A stretch of 64,000 nt of DNA, from positions 6,989,501 through 7,053,500 of the forward strand of contig CM054115.1 of assembly GCA_028673005.1 (NCBI GenBank), given 5' to 3'. Position 1 is the first letter of the stretch. Each line of letters opens with the position of its first letter. Below the pieces are notes generated by a model. It worked only from the letters and a program-made list of their open reading frames with translations. It was not told where the DNA came from and made no database searches. Of this stretch, positions 1 through 11,457 are shown in pieces. The position numbers were made by a program, and so were the translations under genes. The DNA comes from Tanypteryx hageni (Eukaryota > Arthropoda > Insecta > Odonata > Petaluridae).

Positions 1-413
1 ATAATTACCCAAAGTTTCTCATCAATGTATGCATATTTCAATTTTCTGCAAATTATTTAGTCATTGGCTGCTTGTCTGTACATGTGGCTAACCTAACTTA
101 TAGGGTACCATATGCATGGAAAGCACAATGTGAAGCACGCTATTTGTCTAAACTGTTGTGTCTGATGAATCAGATTAGATCAATTTTCTAATCAATTTGT
201 TGTTATTTCTGTAAATACATTCTTACTGCAATATTAATCTGATCTAGAAAACATAATGAGGAAGAATGTAAAAGAATTGTTCTAATGTAAATATTTGTCT
301 TTATATACATATAATTTCAAATAAATTACTAAAATTGTATAGTTGTAATCCTATGATGTTTTTAAATATATAACAATAGGTTTGAAACGTTACTATGACT
401 TTTTATAGTATTT
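1..413. other. AT-rich intronic DNA, no gene seen
   Basis: I see no conserved reading frame, RNA or terminal repeat here. The composition is AT-rich, as in the other non-repetitive stretches. By position it is intronic or flanking sequence upstream of the CASK SH3 exon, but no CASK exon is visible in it. Confidence 0.5.
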
Positions 414-484
414 TAGATGGTGTGCCTCTGTGCCCCCCTTGGTAGTCCATGTTAGTGAAAATCGCTTGGTAGTTCTAGGGTTAA
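414..484. mobile_element. Solitary piggyBac-type terminus ending in TTAA
   Basis: Read on the minus strand, the segment starts TTAA then CCCTAGAACTACCAAG, the layout of piggyBac-type ends (TTAA target followed by a CCC-starting terminal repeat). The motif TTGGTAGT occurs twice, as a subterminal repeat. A related end (TTAACACTAGAATGGCAAG on the minus strand) lies at 42486-42554. No partner end or transposase is attached, so this looks like the remnant of a non-autonomous copy. Confidence 0.4.
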
Positions 485-492
485 AGCAAATA

Positions 493-1401
493 CAGTGGAT
501 CCTCCTTTATACGTTTCTCACATATGTATGTTTTTCTCACTTATACGTAATATTCATGTCTGAACACTTATCCGTATAAAAATGATTCTTTGGTGCGATA
601 TTTCTTTGCAAATTTTTCTCACTTTTACATTACAATATACGTTCCCCATCAGCCATTTCTTTTCAATTATAGGTGACCGATACCTGATTTTCCAAGAATT
701 AGTGTCATTAGGCGATGTTTTGATGTAAATGGAAACTAGTCTCCTATCACTCTTACAATGTACTGTCTGCTTCCCGTCCGCATAGAAGTGTACCCATGAA
801 GATTAAGAAACTGATTTCCTCTAGCTTTTCTGTGTTATATCGCCGACAATCGCCGGGTGGCAATTTCTCTTCGCATAGCTGTGCTGCGCAGTTCGGATGG
901 CTTTTCCATCATTGCCTTACCCTCTCCGCCAAAGGAACAAGTGAGTGGTCTCACAATGTCACGTGGTCTCGGCAAATGCATGCTGACTCAGTCTCAAGAC
1001 TGTGCAAATTCAGCTGTTCTGTCCTGAGGAAGGGATGTTAAGCCGTTGGCCCCCTTTGTGTTCTTCGTTAAAAGCACCTGGTTTCCCTTCTCCCTTGCTA
1101 TCCAGCTATTCATTGCACTACCTCTTGGATATCCCATTGTGCATAGGCAAGAGGTGAATCAGCTTGGAACATACATTAGTGACTCAGTCTGCAGCCTACG
1201 CTTAAAGCGAATGTATCTCTTTTGTCAGTTGTCTTCAAATTTAGTGGTCAATTTTGGTATTTTGTGATGTGAAATGTGATTCCAGGAACAAAACCCCAAT
1301 TTATAACATTGCACCTATGGGAAATAAGGGTTCGACTTATGACATCTTGACTTACGACCGTTGTACAGGAACCAATTATGTCGTAAGTCGGGGGTCTGCT
1401 G
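493..1401. mobile_element. pogo/Tigger-like non-autonomous element (possibly a mosaic)
   Basis: The left end reads CAGTGGATCCTCCTTTATAC after a TA dinucleotide. The right end, on the minus strand, reads CAGCAGACCCCCGACTTACG, and TA follows it on the plus strand. Both look like Tigger/pogo termini inserted at TA. The right part (about 1310-1401) is the familiar Tigger tail with alternating 'cttacgacc' and 'cgtaagtcg' blocks. The two ends are only loosely similar, so two related elements may be joined. The two short open frames inside (796-1041 and 1046-1267) show no transposase motif. Confidence 0.5.
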
Positions 1402-1408
1402 TATTTCC

Positions 1409-1552
1409 ATTGAAATCTTGAAATCAATATTTTTCATGAAAACAATACTTTCCCCTATACTACGTATGTAGAAAGTAAAAATCGATAAGTGACAAGGGTG
1501 GAAACACCCACTTCTGGTTGACTGAGTTGAACCAAAAACTTATCTTGTCCCT
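1409..1552. repeat. Dispersed repeat with a central palindrome, copy 1
   Basis: An imperfect palindrome at 1447-1476 (ACTTTC, then a TATAC/GTAT core, then GAAAGT) is preceded by 'ttcatgaaaacaat' and followed by 'gacaag', 'aaacacccacttc' and 'gttgac' blocks. The same blocks recur at 57181-57590, and the palindrome alone in degraded form near 18900-18995. It is a dispersed non-coding family whose class I cannot assign. Confidence 0.55.
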
Positions 1553-1600
1553 TTAACCCCTCAAGCGCTGAGGGCATTTAAATAAAAGCCATCCTGGAGG
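1553..1600 (+). mobile_element. Solitary TTAA-CCCCTCAAGCG terminus (piggyBac-type)
   Basis: TTAACCCCTCAAGCG followed by an AT-rich 'catttaaat' block matches the end beside the piggyBac transposase remnant at 32949 (TTAACCCCTCAAGCGAGACT) and resembles the ends of the 43241-45015 element. No opposite end is visible nearby, so it is a solo end. Confidence 0.45.
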
Positions 1601-1911
1601 TTAGAGGAGATTTAAACGAATTAGCTAATCCAGAGTAATCTTAAAAAATGCATAACTTTTTACCTATTATAAGATGTGATAAAACAACTGTCACTTCCAC
1701 ATAATTCATTAAAATGATTGGATTCGCTACGATCACAGCATCATCAGGTGAAAAGGTTAATATGAAACAGTTCCATATATAGGGAGTGATTGGATGGTGC
1801 TTAAAGAAAGGGTTAGGAAAAAGGAAGGGGTGGGAAAAGGAAGATGAAAGCAAAACAGAGTTACAATGTGTATACAAAAAATTTTGGTAAAAAGAGCCAA
1901 AGACAACAAAG

Positions 1912-2215
1912 TTACAAAGTATGTAAAAAATCTTTAGGTAAGCTTAACAGAGGAGAATGATTGTGGAAAATGGATTCATTTAAGAGAAACAAATCCTTAC
2001 GATTAATTATCTCAAGCTGTTTTAGAGCATCTAATTTGCAGCCTTTAATTTCTAAGTGAAGGAATTTAAGTTTAAAAGAACTGTGGTGATTAAAGTTTAA
2101 TAGATGTTTCGTGAATTCAGAATTCAAATTATTTAACTGGAAGTATCAATTATGCTTGTGAATACTCTTTTCAAAACTCTTCCCAGTTTGGCCAATGTAG
2201 ACCGATCCGCAATTA
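1912..2215 (-). pseudogene. Penelope-like GIY-YIG endonuclease fragment
   Basis: The minus-strand reading contains VYIGQTGKSFEKSIHKHN, the GIY-YIG opening of Penelope-like element endonucleases. It is followed in frame by FTKHLLNFNHH, LHLEIKGCKLDALKQLEI and a short tail to the stop at 1912. Spacing of the YIGQTG, H-L and KG-L-LE-EI blocks fits the family. An in-frame TGA near 2142 and the missing reverse-transcriptase part upstream show it is a dead, 5'-truncated fragment. It belongs to a different subfamily from the PLEs at 10.5, 27-30 and 32 kb, which have YVGLTSNPLNIR instead. Confidence 0.7.
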
Positions 2216-2551
2216 TCAGATGATCATAGTGAAACCGGTCGTTTTAATAAATTGTGTGGAAGTGACATACTTGTTTCATTACATCTCATCATGAGCAAAT
2301 TCCACAAGGTTGAGCCTGACTTTATTAATCTATTAATCTATGAATACTTATACTATATTTTTTACATTTTTTATGTATCTCTTTTGGGTGAAATGGTTTG
2401 ATGAATTATTTTATGCATTCACAGAAGCACTATATTGCACGTCTTTATTCCAGGTTTATTGATTACTTCATGTATACTGCTTTATTGTAGATTTCTACAT
2501 CTTCCTTGTAAGTTTATTGGAAAAAAATTCAAATAAGGATAAACAAAGATG

Positions 2552-2776
2552 CTAGAAGAATGCAGGGACAGGATAGAGGAGGTTTCGTATTTGCCTACTC
2601 AACAAAAAAATGCCTAAAATATAGGTTTTTACTTTAGTAATTTGAGCACAATCTTCAATATGATTTCCACTATCACTGTCTGAACTGGTACTTTCTTCCA
2701 AATCACTTTCAAGTAAGATTTCCATCTCGTTTTTATCACCAGGTATTGCTTGCCTTTTTCTACTGGTTGATGCCAT
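2552..2776 (-). other. Unrecognised open frame with an acidic, serine-rich start
   Basis: The frame begins MASTSRKRQAIPGDKNEME and continues with an acidic Ser/Asp/Glu run (about residues 20-42), then turns hydrophobic. Basic then acidic starts of this kind occur at the N-termini of piggyBac-type transposases, but no DDE core follows and 75 codons are too few to decide. A possible splice donor lies after the acidic run. It may be a transposase first-exon remnant or chance. Confidence 0.2.
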
Positions 2777-2859
2777 GATAACTTCGACTCTTTTAACCTC
2801 TTAGAAATTAAACATACAAGTAATAACAGAAAAAAATTAACAATAGCTGCCTTCATCTA

Positions 2860-4125
2860 ATATATAAAAAAGAATGTTTGTGCGCTAATAACTTGGACAC
2901 TATAATAGCAATTCAAAAGTTTCATGGGCCATCCTATGGACCAGAAGAAGGTTTTATTCTAGGTTTGCAGACCGTGGGGTCTCACATACCCCATGGGGTC
3001 AACGAAATACTATTTCCATAAGAATGCATGGGAAATGGTGTGGAGAAACCCCAAAATGCCAAGCATCACTTTACTTATGTGGATATAAATATACCTAAAT
3101 GGTAATTTACAATCATGAGAAATGGCTTATTTTACGGAAGAAAGAGAATATTGTAATTATGTTCATGTTTTGTCGTATTACGTGTTAAATCGCTTGCCAT
3201 TTTTCTTTAAGTGCAAAATTCATCGGTTAAATTACCATTTTCCAGGCAGCAACAAAGCTAAATTTCTCAATTGTTGTCCTCTTCAAAGGGAAGATAGCCA
3301 CGTAAAGATTAATGCAAGGAAAATCCATGCCGTGGCATGCCATTGAGGAAGAATAGTCAACGCCAAGATACAGGGTTCAAATGGATTCATACCTAAATAT
3401 AGTTTATGAATACTTTTAAAGTGAGTCAAATGATTTTTAAGGAATATTAGAACGTTGTTATCATTTACCATTAACATTCAAAGACTTATCGCAACATATA
3501 TTGATACATCTAGTTATATTTGTTCAGTAACCAAGATGTTGTTTATTGTTTACATTTTGGCTAATAGTATCGAAATAATGAACATAATTTTATTGCTGCT
3601 TTAAAAGCTTCGGTGCATCTATCCATGTGAATATTAATTTAGATGTTAATGCATAATTATAATAATGGTAAAACTTTACAATGCAATACATAAAATAGTA
3701 AATGTTAATGTAAACATCACTTGCATAATTAAGGAATGGGGAACGAAAATTCAGGGCTTTATGGTGCACTCAGAGTAATTCTTATTTTAATCAAACTGCT
3801 CGATTATGCCATATATTCTTGAAAAAGCAGTCTGCCTTGATTATATGATGGATTCGCCATTGAGATTCACCCATAAGCACAAGCCTGACTAAAATTTTTC
3901 AATGGTTTCCTTAGGTGGTAGTTAAAGTTCTGTGTGAATCTCTTCTCCGAATAACACATTTGATAAATTTTGGGGCACCGACAGCATAATAATAATAATG
4001 ACCAAAACTGAGGAGGAAGTGAAAAAATGAATAGTAGAACAGAGGAAGTTTGGTATTGCTCTATCAGTCAAAATGGTTATGTATAAGGCAAAAAGAATTG
4101 CAGAAGAATAAAGGCTGGGTGAGCT
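2860..4125. other. AT-rich intronic DNA, no gene seen
   Basis: No conserved frame, RNA or paired terminal repeat was found. A GC-richer block near 2955-3003 (two 'tggggt' repeats next to 'ttctagg') may be a worn transposon end, but I cannot pair it. Confidence 0.4.
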
Positions 4126-4290
4126 TAGCGAGTGCAGACAGGGCACATTTCATTTAGCTATACAAGTATTGAAGCAATTATTAACGTTTTAGATCATCCT
4201 TATTTACTTTCACAAATTTATCTAAAATGTTATATTTAACTGTTATCATGCCATAATATTTTATTTAAATGTTGCCAGATATGGATTTAG
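4126..4290 (-). repeat. Dispersed repeat, inverted partner of 32775-32945
   Basis: Reverse-complemented, this segment matches 32775-32945 over about 150 bp: both contain 'ggcaacattta', 'aaatattatggcat', 'taacagttaaatataac', 'gatgatct', 'aataattgcttc' and 'acttgtatagctaaatg' in the same order. No coding capacity is seen. The two copies are in opposite orientation about 28.5 kb apart. Confidence 0.65.
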
Positions 4291-5291
4291 AAATGATACA
4301 TCACATGACCCTTCCTAAATGCATTGGTTAGCCAAACTACTTTTTTCCTTAAAAATCTTCTAAAAAATCAGGGTGCATCATATAGCTCAAAAAGTACAGA
4401 AACTTACCAATGCTGTAAAAATCCTGTTAAAACAAAATTAAATGGACTTAAATTTTCATTGCTTTTATTGACAAGGCATGTATTAATGAGCTATTATAAT
4501 AAACTGGATACAGGCGACCCTCAGTTAATCCTGGAAATCCGTTCCTGCAAATGGTCGTTAACCGAATTTGGTTCGTTAACCGAATCTTACATCCCTAGCG
4601 GTCGTTACATATGGTTTAACACACATTTGGTCTTTACAGTGCCTACTAAATACCAAAAATAGTATAATAAAATAAAATATAGAGAGAGCTTTTCACCACA
4701 ATGTTTTAATGAAATAAAGACTTGACCTACATTAGCCTAAAACAATATAATTAAACACCAAATCTTTATGTACAGTTTAACACACGTCTGATTCTTATAG
4801 TGTCTACTACATCAAAAAAAATAGTTCATTACAGTAAAATAAAATGTAAAGAGAGGTTTTTTACCTAAATGTTGTTATTGAAATAAAGAATTAACCTTTA
4901 TTAACCAACGAACAATGTACTTTTATAAGGCAACCTCAAAACATTTAAATTTTCTTTATACATTTCGACACCATTTGAGAAAATGCAACTAAACTTTGTA
5001 GGACATAACTTTTTGTCTCGAGTAAGGTCGTAGGTTACTTTTCGAACCAAAATTTTATCACGTTTTAAGAGAAGCATGAAATAAACATTGGCATGCGAAG
5101 GAACATTGTTAAAATTCCACTTATCTATTAGTAGATGTTTATTATTTTCTTATGTTAATGGTAATAAACTTATTTCAATAGTGCTTAGAACCTTCAATCA
5201 GTGCAAATTGTAAGTTAAGTTCTAAGATTTTCTCGGGTTATTTTACATAATTTATTTTAGCAAGTGTTTTATCATTTACATCTAGTATATT

Positions 5292-6226
5292 GGGTCGAGT
5301 GAATAAAAACTAAGCAAATGCTTAAAGCATAAAACAAAAGCATAAGCATTTGCTAAAAGCATAAGCAAATGCTAAAAGCATTTGCTTCATATTGAGTGAA
5401 TAAAAGTTTGCTTTTGCTTATAAGCATTTGCTACTCAGTTTTAAGAAAATGCTTAAATTTTACGGAAGAAAGCTCTTTGCAACTCTTCCTTCACTTGTTT
5501 TTGTTTACATTTAAAGTTTTACATAGTTGAATTTCAAAGTAAAAACATAAATATATTGGGTAATATTTTTTAAAAAGTTAATTAATAATTTTTTAAAACT
5601 ATTTCTTTTATAACTGAATTTGATAATATCACAAATCAGGGGTGTATTTTTATTCAATTAGTTATAGTAATTTTATCCAGTCATTTGCCTTTATAGTAAT
5701 TTTGGACACCACAAATATTTCTATCTTACATCACTTAGGTACCTTAAAAATACTTCTATCTTCTGTTTGGAAGACAGTACCCCGCCACGTCTCTCTTGAT
5801 ATTCTCCGAGTAACAGATTTGAAATATAGGTACTTAACATTTTCTTCAGAGAAACGATATAAATTTTTATAACCGTTGGTTGTTGAAACTTTTCTCGTAT
5901 TTTTTAACCTTTCGTGCCATCATAAATTACCATATTTATATTTAGGATCAATTATCATGAAAATAGAGTACTTGGAAATATTTTAGCAAACCCTTTACCT
6001 CACTTAAAAATGTTTAAGCATATGCTTAAAGCATTAAGCAAAAGCTCGGTTTTATTCACACAATTTTAAGCAAATGCTTAAGACAATTCCTAAAAATAAG
6101 CAAATGCTTATTCTTTCTAGCAAAAGCAAATGCTATTTTTTTTATTCACCCCAAATTAAGCATTTGCTTAAAAAGTGAGGAAAATCTTAAGCATAAGCAT
6201 TTGCTTATTTTTTATTCACTCGACCC
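5292..6226. mobile_element. PIF/Harbinger-like MITE rich in AAGCAAATGCTT motifs
   Basis: Ends are GGGTCGAGTGAATAAAAA and its reverse complement, flanked by the trinucleotide ATT on both sides (5289-5291 and 6227-6229). GGG-starting ends with a 3-bp duplication resemble PIF/Harbinger-type elements, though ATT is not the usual TWA. Both subterminal regions contain dense direct and inverted copies of AAGCAAATGCTTA and AAGCATAAGC, which can form many hairpins. No transposase is recognised in the 935 bp. Confidence 0.6.
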
Positions 6227-6566
6227 ATTGTACTTCTTTTTGTTGCTTTCAGTTTTAGTCAAATAATAATTGTTTCTTAAATATTCATCATTTGCCATTG
6301 TTTATTCTCTAGAAATGTAATTCATTTTGATGAAGCGATTCAAGTTTGGATTGTAATATTCTGTTCAAAATAAAAGCCTCATTAGAGAAGCGTCAAGTTA
6401 AAATTACAATTATTAATATGCTCAATTTTTTTGTCATTTCTGACTGCCTTATTTAATGTTTGTACATAATTTTTAGATTTCGATGGTTAATTCTTTTTAT
6501 ATTCTTAATCTTAATTTAATGATCGATCTTTGTTATGTATTGTATTACATCTTTATTGGTCATAAG

Positions 6567-9194
6567 TAGACCGCGGATTTTTAGGTTCTAAAAATTAAGT
6601 ATTAGGCGACTAAAATAGGCTCTTTAAGTAGCTTAATTAGGCTTTATAAAACGTAAAATAGGCTCTAAAAACTACTTCCAAAAATTACCAGTCAACGAAG
6701 CATTATTGATTTGTTTTCAAAGAACATAAAAATATTTTACTACTATGCATTGAAACTTATTGTTATGGCTAATTTACCATGCATTACAGAGAAAATACTA
6801 TCTACATTACATATAGTAATACTGACTGAAAACACTATTCAAGTATATATTTAAGTGCTATGCAGAATGTTTGACAAACTGTTTCATTCGGAATTCCCAC
6901 AATGAATTTGTTACCTCTTTGCGTTTATTCCACAAATTTCCCGTAGTTGGCCTCACAGTAAATGACAAGCACCTTATCTAAGTTTCTAGCACAAAACTAT
7001 GGCATTTGTCAGTTAATATCATCTTGTAAGCAAAAAAAGAACATTCGACATCAACTGATGTGACGGGGGCAAACTACAACTTAGGTGCATGTTGAAATGA
7101 AATTTTGCACTCAACTTCACTGGATTTTCCTGCCAGTTTATCTGCTGCTGTACATAGGCTTTGCAGACCTGAGATCTTTTGTAGCACTTTTTCTAGTTTT
7201 GCTTTTATTTTTTCCCTCACTTCACCTGGTGCTTCCTTGATTTTTTGTTTCACTTCATTCAGCAAAGCAGTATTTTCGTAGATGGGTTTTTCTGAGCCCT
7301 CCAATTCAGCCATAATCCACACAAGGGATGTATAGTGGGATCTAATATACACCAAATCCTTGGGACTGGAGGGATCATCCAGCAACATTTTCGCCGAAGT
7401 GACACAGGCAGTATCCTCGGCTAGATTTGCCACAACTTCCTTGACATGAAGGATATGCTCACTGTAAAATTCAGCTGCTTTCAGCCATGTGCCCCAGTGG
7501 CTGAGCACTGGCACAGGTGGCAGAGTGACATCGGGCAGTTTTTTTCAAAAAGCCTGTTTTCTTGTTGGTGCATTGACGAAGACCTTCTTCACGGTGGAGA
7601 TCAATTTGTTCACCTTGGGAATTTCCAGTCTTATTTGCTCTGCTACGCGGTTCAAACCATGGGCAAGGCATGTCACATGCACAAGGGAGGGATAGAACAC
7701 CTTGAGCAACTGCAGGGCAGCATCTGTGTATAGGAGCAGCACTTTCTCTTCGTCTAGATTGTTGGGATACAGCTATTTCAGTCGATTGTTCACAGAATGT
7801 GCTATTGTTTCCTGATTTGTTTTGGCAAGTTACTTTGTGCAGATGAGGTAGGCTCTAAATGGCACATCTGGGTCCAATTTCCCAACAACTAAGTTGGCCA
7901 TGTATCTGCTGAGAGCATCAGTGGTTTCGTTGACTGATATCCAAATATGTGAATCTCCAATGTCCTCCCGTATCCAGCACATTGCATCATCGTACGTGGG
8001 TTGTACGTAATTCTTGCCTATCGTTGACTCAGAAGGTACCGACTGATGGCAGTATCGTTCCAGGAACCCCTTGAATGTTGGAATTTCTAGTGTTCTGAAT
8101 GGAATGTTGGCTGCCACAATTGCATGACACAAATCTGCATCAAACTGATTCTTCTTGCAGGATCCCTCAGAAGTTTTTGTTAAAAGCGTTTGTTTCATCT
8201 TCGATTTGCGTTAAACATTTGCCTTATGTAGCACTCCTTGGACATGCTGAGTTAGGTCGGTTTTTTTATAACTCGAAACCTATAAAGAAAAGTTCTGAAA
8301 AAATAATTAACCTTAAAAATACGGAAATAATCTAATAAATATTGAAATGGGACAAAAATATTAAATTTACTTTAGAGCTACGAAGGTCCGCAGCCGAATT
8401 GCTGGACATTTTGAATAACCACGTCTATAGTTACCATAAAATGGCTCGTATAAACAAAAAATGTAGATGGGTGTTGCCTTAAAGATGACAAGCAATTCAC
8501 GGCCAATAATTCGCTGCAAGCCAGCATTACAATGTACTTACCTCCTTGTTGCGTGCTTGACAGAAGATAATTTTTCCATCCGTTGTGAAGTACGGAAACT
8601 CTTGTAGCCACTGACGTATTAAATAAGCTTTCGAACCTGCTACTTTACGCATTGCACTTTCTCAATTTTCACGTTCACACTTCTCACCTTCACCCTCTGC
8701 AGTCTGGAGATGGACTGCAGGGTTATTCTCGTTTTCCCGTCTCACACTATATGGCAATGTAACGATGAGAAATTAACGCAACATCAGATTAAACCCATTG
8801 TTACACAGGGAAACAATAGCACCGCCGGATGCGTGACAGGTCTGAGGTGATGTTCGCCACCTGATCATGACCGTGGTGTGAAGGACATTTTCCCAACCCT
8901 CAACTGAACATTATACAGTCAGTTTAAAAAATATGACTAGTAACAAAATCTGCTTTTGTTGTAGATTTTTTCTACAAAATTAGCCCTTTTTAGGCTTTTT
9001 TGCATGAAAATGGCAAAAATAAGTATTAACGTCGAAATAGACATTTTTAGGCATTCATGTCAAAATAGGCATTTTTAGGCACTATAAAATATACGTTTTC
9101 GGGGTTAATTATTTATAAAACGTATATATACAATTGTATATTCAGATATCTACTCAGGAAATAAATAGGTTTTTACCTAAAGATCCGCGGTCTA
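6567..9194 (-). mobile_element. Complete hAT element with an 8-bp target duplication
   Basis: Left end TAGACCGCGGATTTTTAGG; right end, inverted, TAGACCGCGGATCTTTAGG (18 of 19 identical). The flanks are a perfect 8-bp duplication, GTCATAAG, at 6559-6566 and 9195-9202, the size expected for hAT. Short 'aggc' and 'taggctct' repeats are clustered in both subterminal regions, as is common for hAT transposase binding sites. The transposase remnant lies on the minus strand inside. The perfect duplication shows the boundaries are exact. Confidence 0.85.
7074..8640 (-). pseudogene. hAT-family transposase remnant (BED finger plus RNase-H core)
   Basis: Minus-strand blocks in order: a BED-finger-like start near 8640-8540 (EFPYFTTDGKIIFC) ending at a GTAAGT that may be a splice donor, then HVQGVLHKAN near 8250-8215, then 8198-7830 with GFLERYCHQSVPSESTIGKN and SVNETTDALSRYMANLVVGK, then 7742-7545 with LKVFYPSLVHVTCLAHGLNR, then HWGTWLKAAEFYSEH and a coiled C-terminal tail ending at 7074. 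This is the usual order for arthropod hAT transposases. The blocks are in different frames with stops between them, and the second cysteine of the BED finger appears lost. It cannot encode an active enzyme. Confidence 0.8.
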
Positions 9195-9305
9195 GTCATA
9201 AGTAATGACTGCGACATTTAAGGCGATTTTGAAAAATAATTGGTCTTGGTTTGGTCGTAACATCAAATCGTCGTTAACTGAGGGTGTTGTTAACCGAGAA
9301 TCGCT

Positions 9306-10397
9306 TGTGCATCATTTTGCAGGAGACGGACTTTCATTGTATAAATGAACATTTTGCATTAAGCAATTTTGTATGAATGAAATTTTATTTCAGATCTTGT
9401 TATTCAAATACAGGTATAAGTACAATCTCAAAAGCAGAAAATATGTAGGTACCAATCTTAATTTTTTTATTGAGAGAGTGAGATAATAATTTAAAAAATA
9501 AATTTATTCACAAAAACAAAATGATAGAATTATATGGTTGAAGTACAAAAAATATTTTTAAATTTAGCGTAATGAATAATAATTAAATGCTTTATTTTTA
9601 TACAAGCCTCTAATAATACAGCAATATTTCTATATGCCATATTGGTTATTAGTTAGCAGATGAATTTCATGTTCAGTCATGCAAGAGAATTTTTCTTGGT
9701 ATAATAAACTCTGATTCAACTTTTTGGAACAAATATTTCATTATATCTGTTTAGTGCTGTATTATAGGAAACAACAATTGCCTAATTTCCAGGCTAACAA
9801 AATACTTTCTCCGATAAATGTTCCGAAAATTGACCTATCCCTTATTAGATAAAGGTACCCAGGTACCATGTTTTCAAAGTCCTTGCTTAAACAATTTAGC
9901 TCCAATGAGTGCCACTGATTGCAAGAGATATGGTAGTGGCCTTTATACTCTTGAATGGTTTAAAACTCATAATTATCTTCTTGACACAAATGATCAAATG
10001 GGTTTTGTGAAAAGCATATAGATAAAATAAAATATACATAAAAAGCCAATACTACATCATATTCCATAAATATGGCTGAAGTAAAATAACTAAGTCAACA
10101 AAAATTCTTACTAAACTATGTATTTCAGTTACAACATCATGATAGAGGAGGAAGATGGCCACACTGTAACAGAGTTACAAATTGCTAGTTTCGAATGCGA
10201 TTTTAGCATTGTATTTCAAACTATAACTGTATCACTGTGTTTCCATACTAACATCAGTGGATGCCTTCTTGGCATGTGTTATGGTTAATACAGAGATTAT
10301 TTGTTTCATAAAATTGTAGAAACTATGTCAGCCTCTACATATAAACTTTACTCTGCTGTGTAACACAGCTGTTTTTGTTCCTATAAACTACTTAGAC
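9306..10397. other. AT-rich intronic DNA, no gene seen
   Basis: No conserved frame, terminal repeats or RNA motifs recognised. The open frame at 9818-10021 has no family signature. Confidence 0.45.
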
Positions 10398-10445
10398 AAG
10401 ATTGGAAAGGTGTACTCCATGTCGTAGTACACAGTTTCCAATCTT
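10398..10445. repeat. Short imperfect hairpin next to (TA)n
   Basis: AAGATTGGAAA-GG-TGTACT on the left is mirrored by AGTACA-CAG-TTTCCAATCTT on the right, with a 9-nt spacer. It sits directly before the (TA)n tract and PLE fragments. It may be the end of a small inverted-repeat element or a fold in the intron transcript. Confidence 0.5.
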
Positions 10446-10447
10446 CA

Positions 10448-10452
<5 letters not shown>

Positions 10453-10510
<58 letters not shown>
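10453..10510. repeat. (TA)n microsatellite
   Basis: An uninterrupted TA dinucleotide run. It borders the PLE-A fragment to its right. Confidence 0.95.
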
Positions 10511-10518
<8 letters not shown>

Positions 10519-10519
<1 letters not shown>

Positions 10520-10778
10520 GATATAACAGATTACGGAAAAGGAAAGATAAAAGGGATATATGGATGGCAACAAAAATTTAACGACTGCTTCACAGTGAGA
10601 GTAATTCATGCTCTCCCCGACAATACTTCCGACAATCATTTTAAATGCTTTGGTGTTGTTTTTTAGTGTTGTTTTACGTGTTTCGCCTCAACATCCCCAA
10701 GGCCTCGCCAACTTGAAGTCGACTGATTGTTGAGTGTTTACTGGGCTTCCTCATCCCAACATCTTGTTGCCATCCATA
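10519..10778. mobile_element. PLE-A fragment with inverted 3' end
   Basis: Bases 10519-10574 are the PLE-A 3' terminus in minus orientation ('cttacggaaaaggaaag' type, ending 'ggatggcaacaa'). Then 10575-10640 is sense PLE coding sequence (readable as FNDCFTVRVIHALPDN), followed by sense 3' UTR through 'cctcatcccaacatcttgttg' to 10778. The hammerhead-like segment is missing from this copy. The inverted-then-direct arrangement between TA tracts recurs at 40424-41177 and 61190-61946. Confidence 0.7.
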
Positions 10779-10794
10779 TATATATATATGGAGG

Positions 10795-11247
10795 AAGGAA
10801 CTTCCCACTTCTACCACGCTTCTTGCAATAGGTTCCCACCCCTGCGGAAAACCTCGCTGCCTCACTTGCCCTATCCACCTACCATCATCTTCTTTCTCGA
10901 GTCCCTCCACCAACATCACCTACCCCATCACCTCCAGAAGCAACTGCACCACCCGTAACGTCATTTACCTCCTTACCTGCACCCTTTGTCCCGCGTTTTA
11001 CGTAGGCCTCACCAGCAATCCATTAAACATCCGAATGAACGGTCACCGGAATAGCGTTTCTCTCAGACGCCCCCTCCCAGTTGCATTACATGCTAATACC
11101 CACAATGTCCCCTTCAATAGTTGCTACAATGTTAGGATTATTCGCGCTTTACCCTATGACACTCCTGCCCCCCTTCTCCGACACTGGGAACTAGCACATA
11201 TCCATCTTCTCGACTCTTTCTCTCCGCCTGGCCTCAACCTCCGCTAA
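10795..11247 (+). pseudogene. PLE-B GIY-YIG endonuclease, C-terminal part
   Basis: An open frame without its own start encodes a zinc-finger-like CGKPRCLTCP, then spaced cysteines (NCTTRNVIYLLTCTLCP), then the GIY-YIG motif FYVGLTSNPLNIRMNGHRNS, an H-A-N motif (ALHANTHN) and the terminal block WELAHIHLLDSFSPPG. This is the Neptune-like arrangement of a cysteine motif before GIY-YIG endonuclease in Penelope-like retroelements. The frame is intact for this part, but the whole reverse transcriptase is absent. Confidence 0.8.
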
Positions 11248-11422
11248 CCCTATTAGCCCCCTTACAATGTCTCCTTGTTACTTTGTAACTAATCGCACTC
11301 TACCTCATCACACTCCCTCTTTATTGGCTATCCACACCTCCTACTCCCCACCTCCTCCAATCATCAACCTTCCCACATCACCCTGTCATTCCCCGCCCAG
11401 TGTGTCACTTTACGTTACTCTT

Positions 11423-11457
11423 TCGCTGAAGAAGGGCATAGGCCCGATAAGCTTGCG
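11423..11457 (+). ncRNA. Hammerhead-ribozyme-like core, PLE-B copy 1
   Basis: CTGAAGA, an extra A, a stem GGGC-ATAG-GCCC, then GATA and AGCTT. The order (CUGANGA, stem II, GA-A, short palindromic stem III) follows the hammerhead plan. The fourth core base (GAUA rather than GAAA) is non-canonical, so activity is doubtful. Hammerhead motifs are known in Penelope-like retroelements. Confidence 0.4.

Larger units (their letters stand above)
4511..9305. mobile_element. Tigger-like element split by nested insertions
   Basis: The left end CAGGCGACCCTCAGTTAA follows TA at 4509-4510. Near 9270-9305 the sequence 'gttaactgagggt' followed by 'gttaaccgag' looks like the matching right end, but the last bases have diverged, so that boundary is approximate. 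'cgttaaccgaat' blocks follow the left end. No transposase of its own is visible. The interior holds the MITE at 5292-6226 and the hAT element at 6567-9194. Confidence 0.5.

Noticed and set aside
796..1267. Two adjacent plus-strand frames of 81 and 73 codons
   Set aside because: They lie inside a Tigger-like non-autonomous element and contain no transposase motif.
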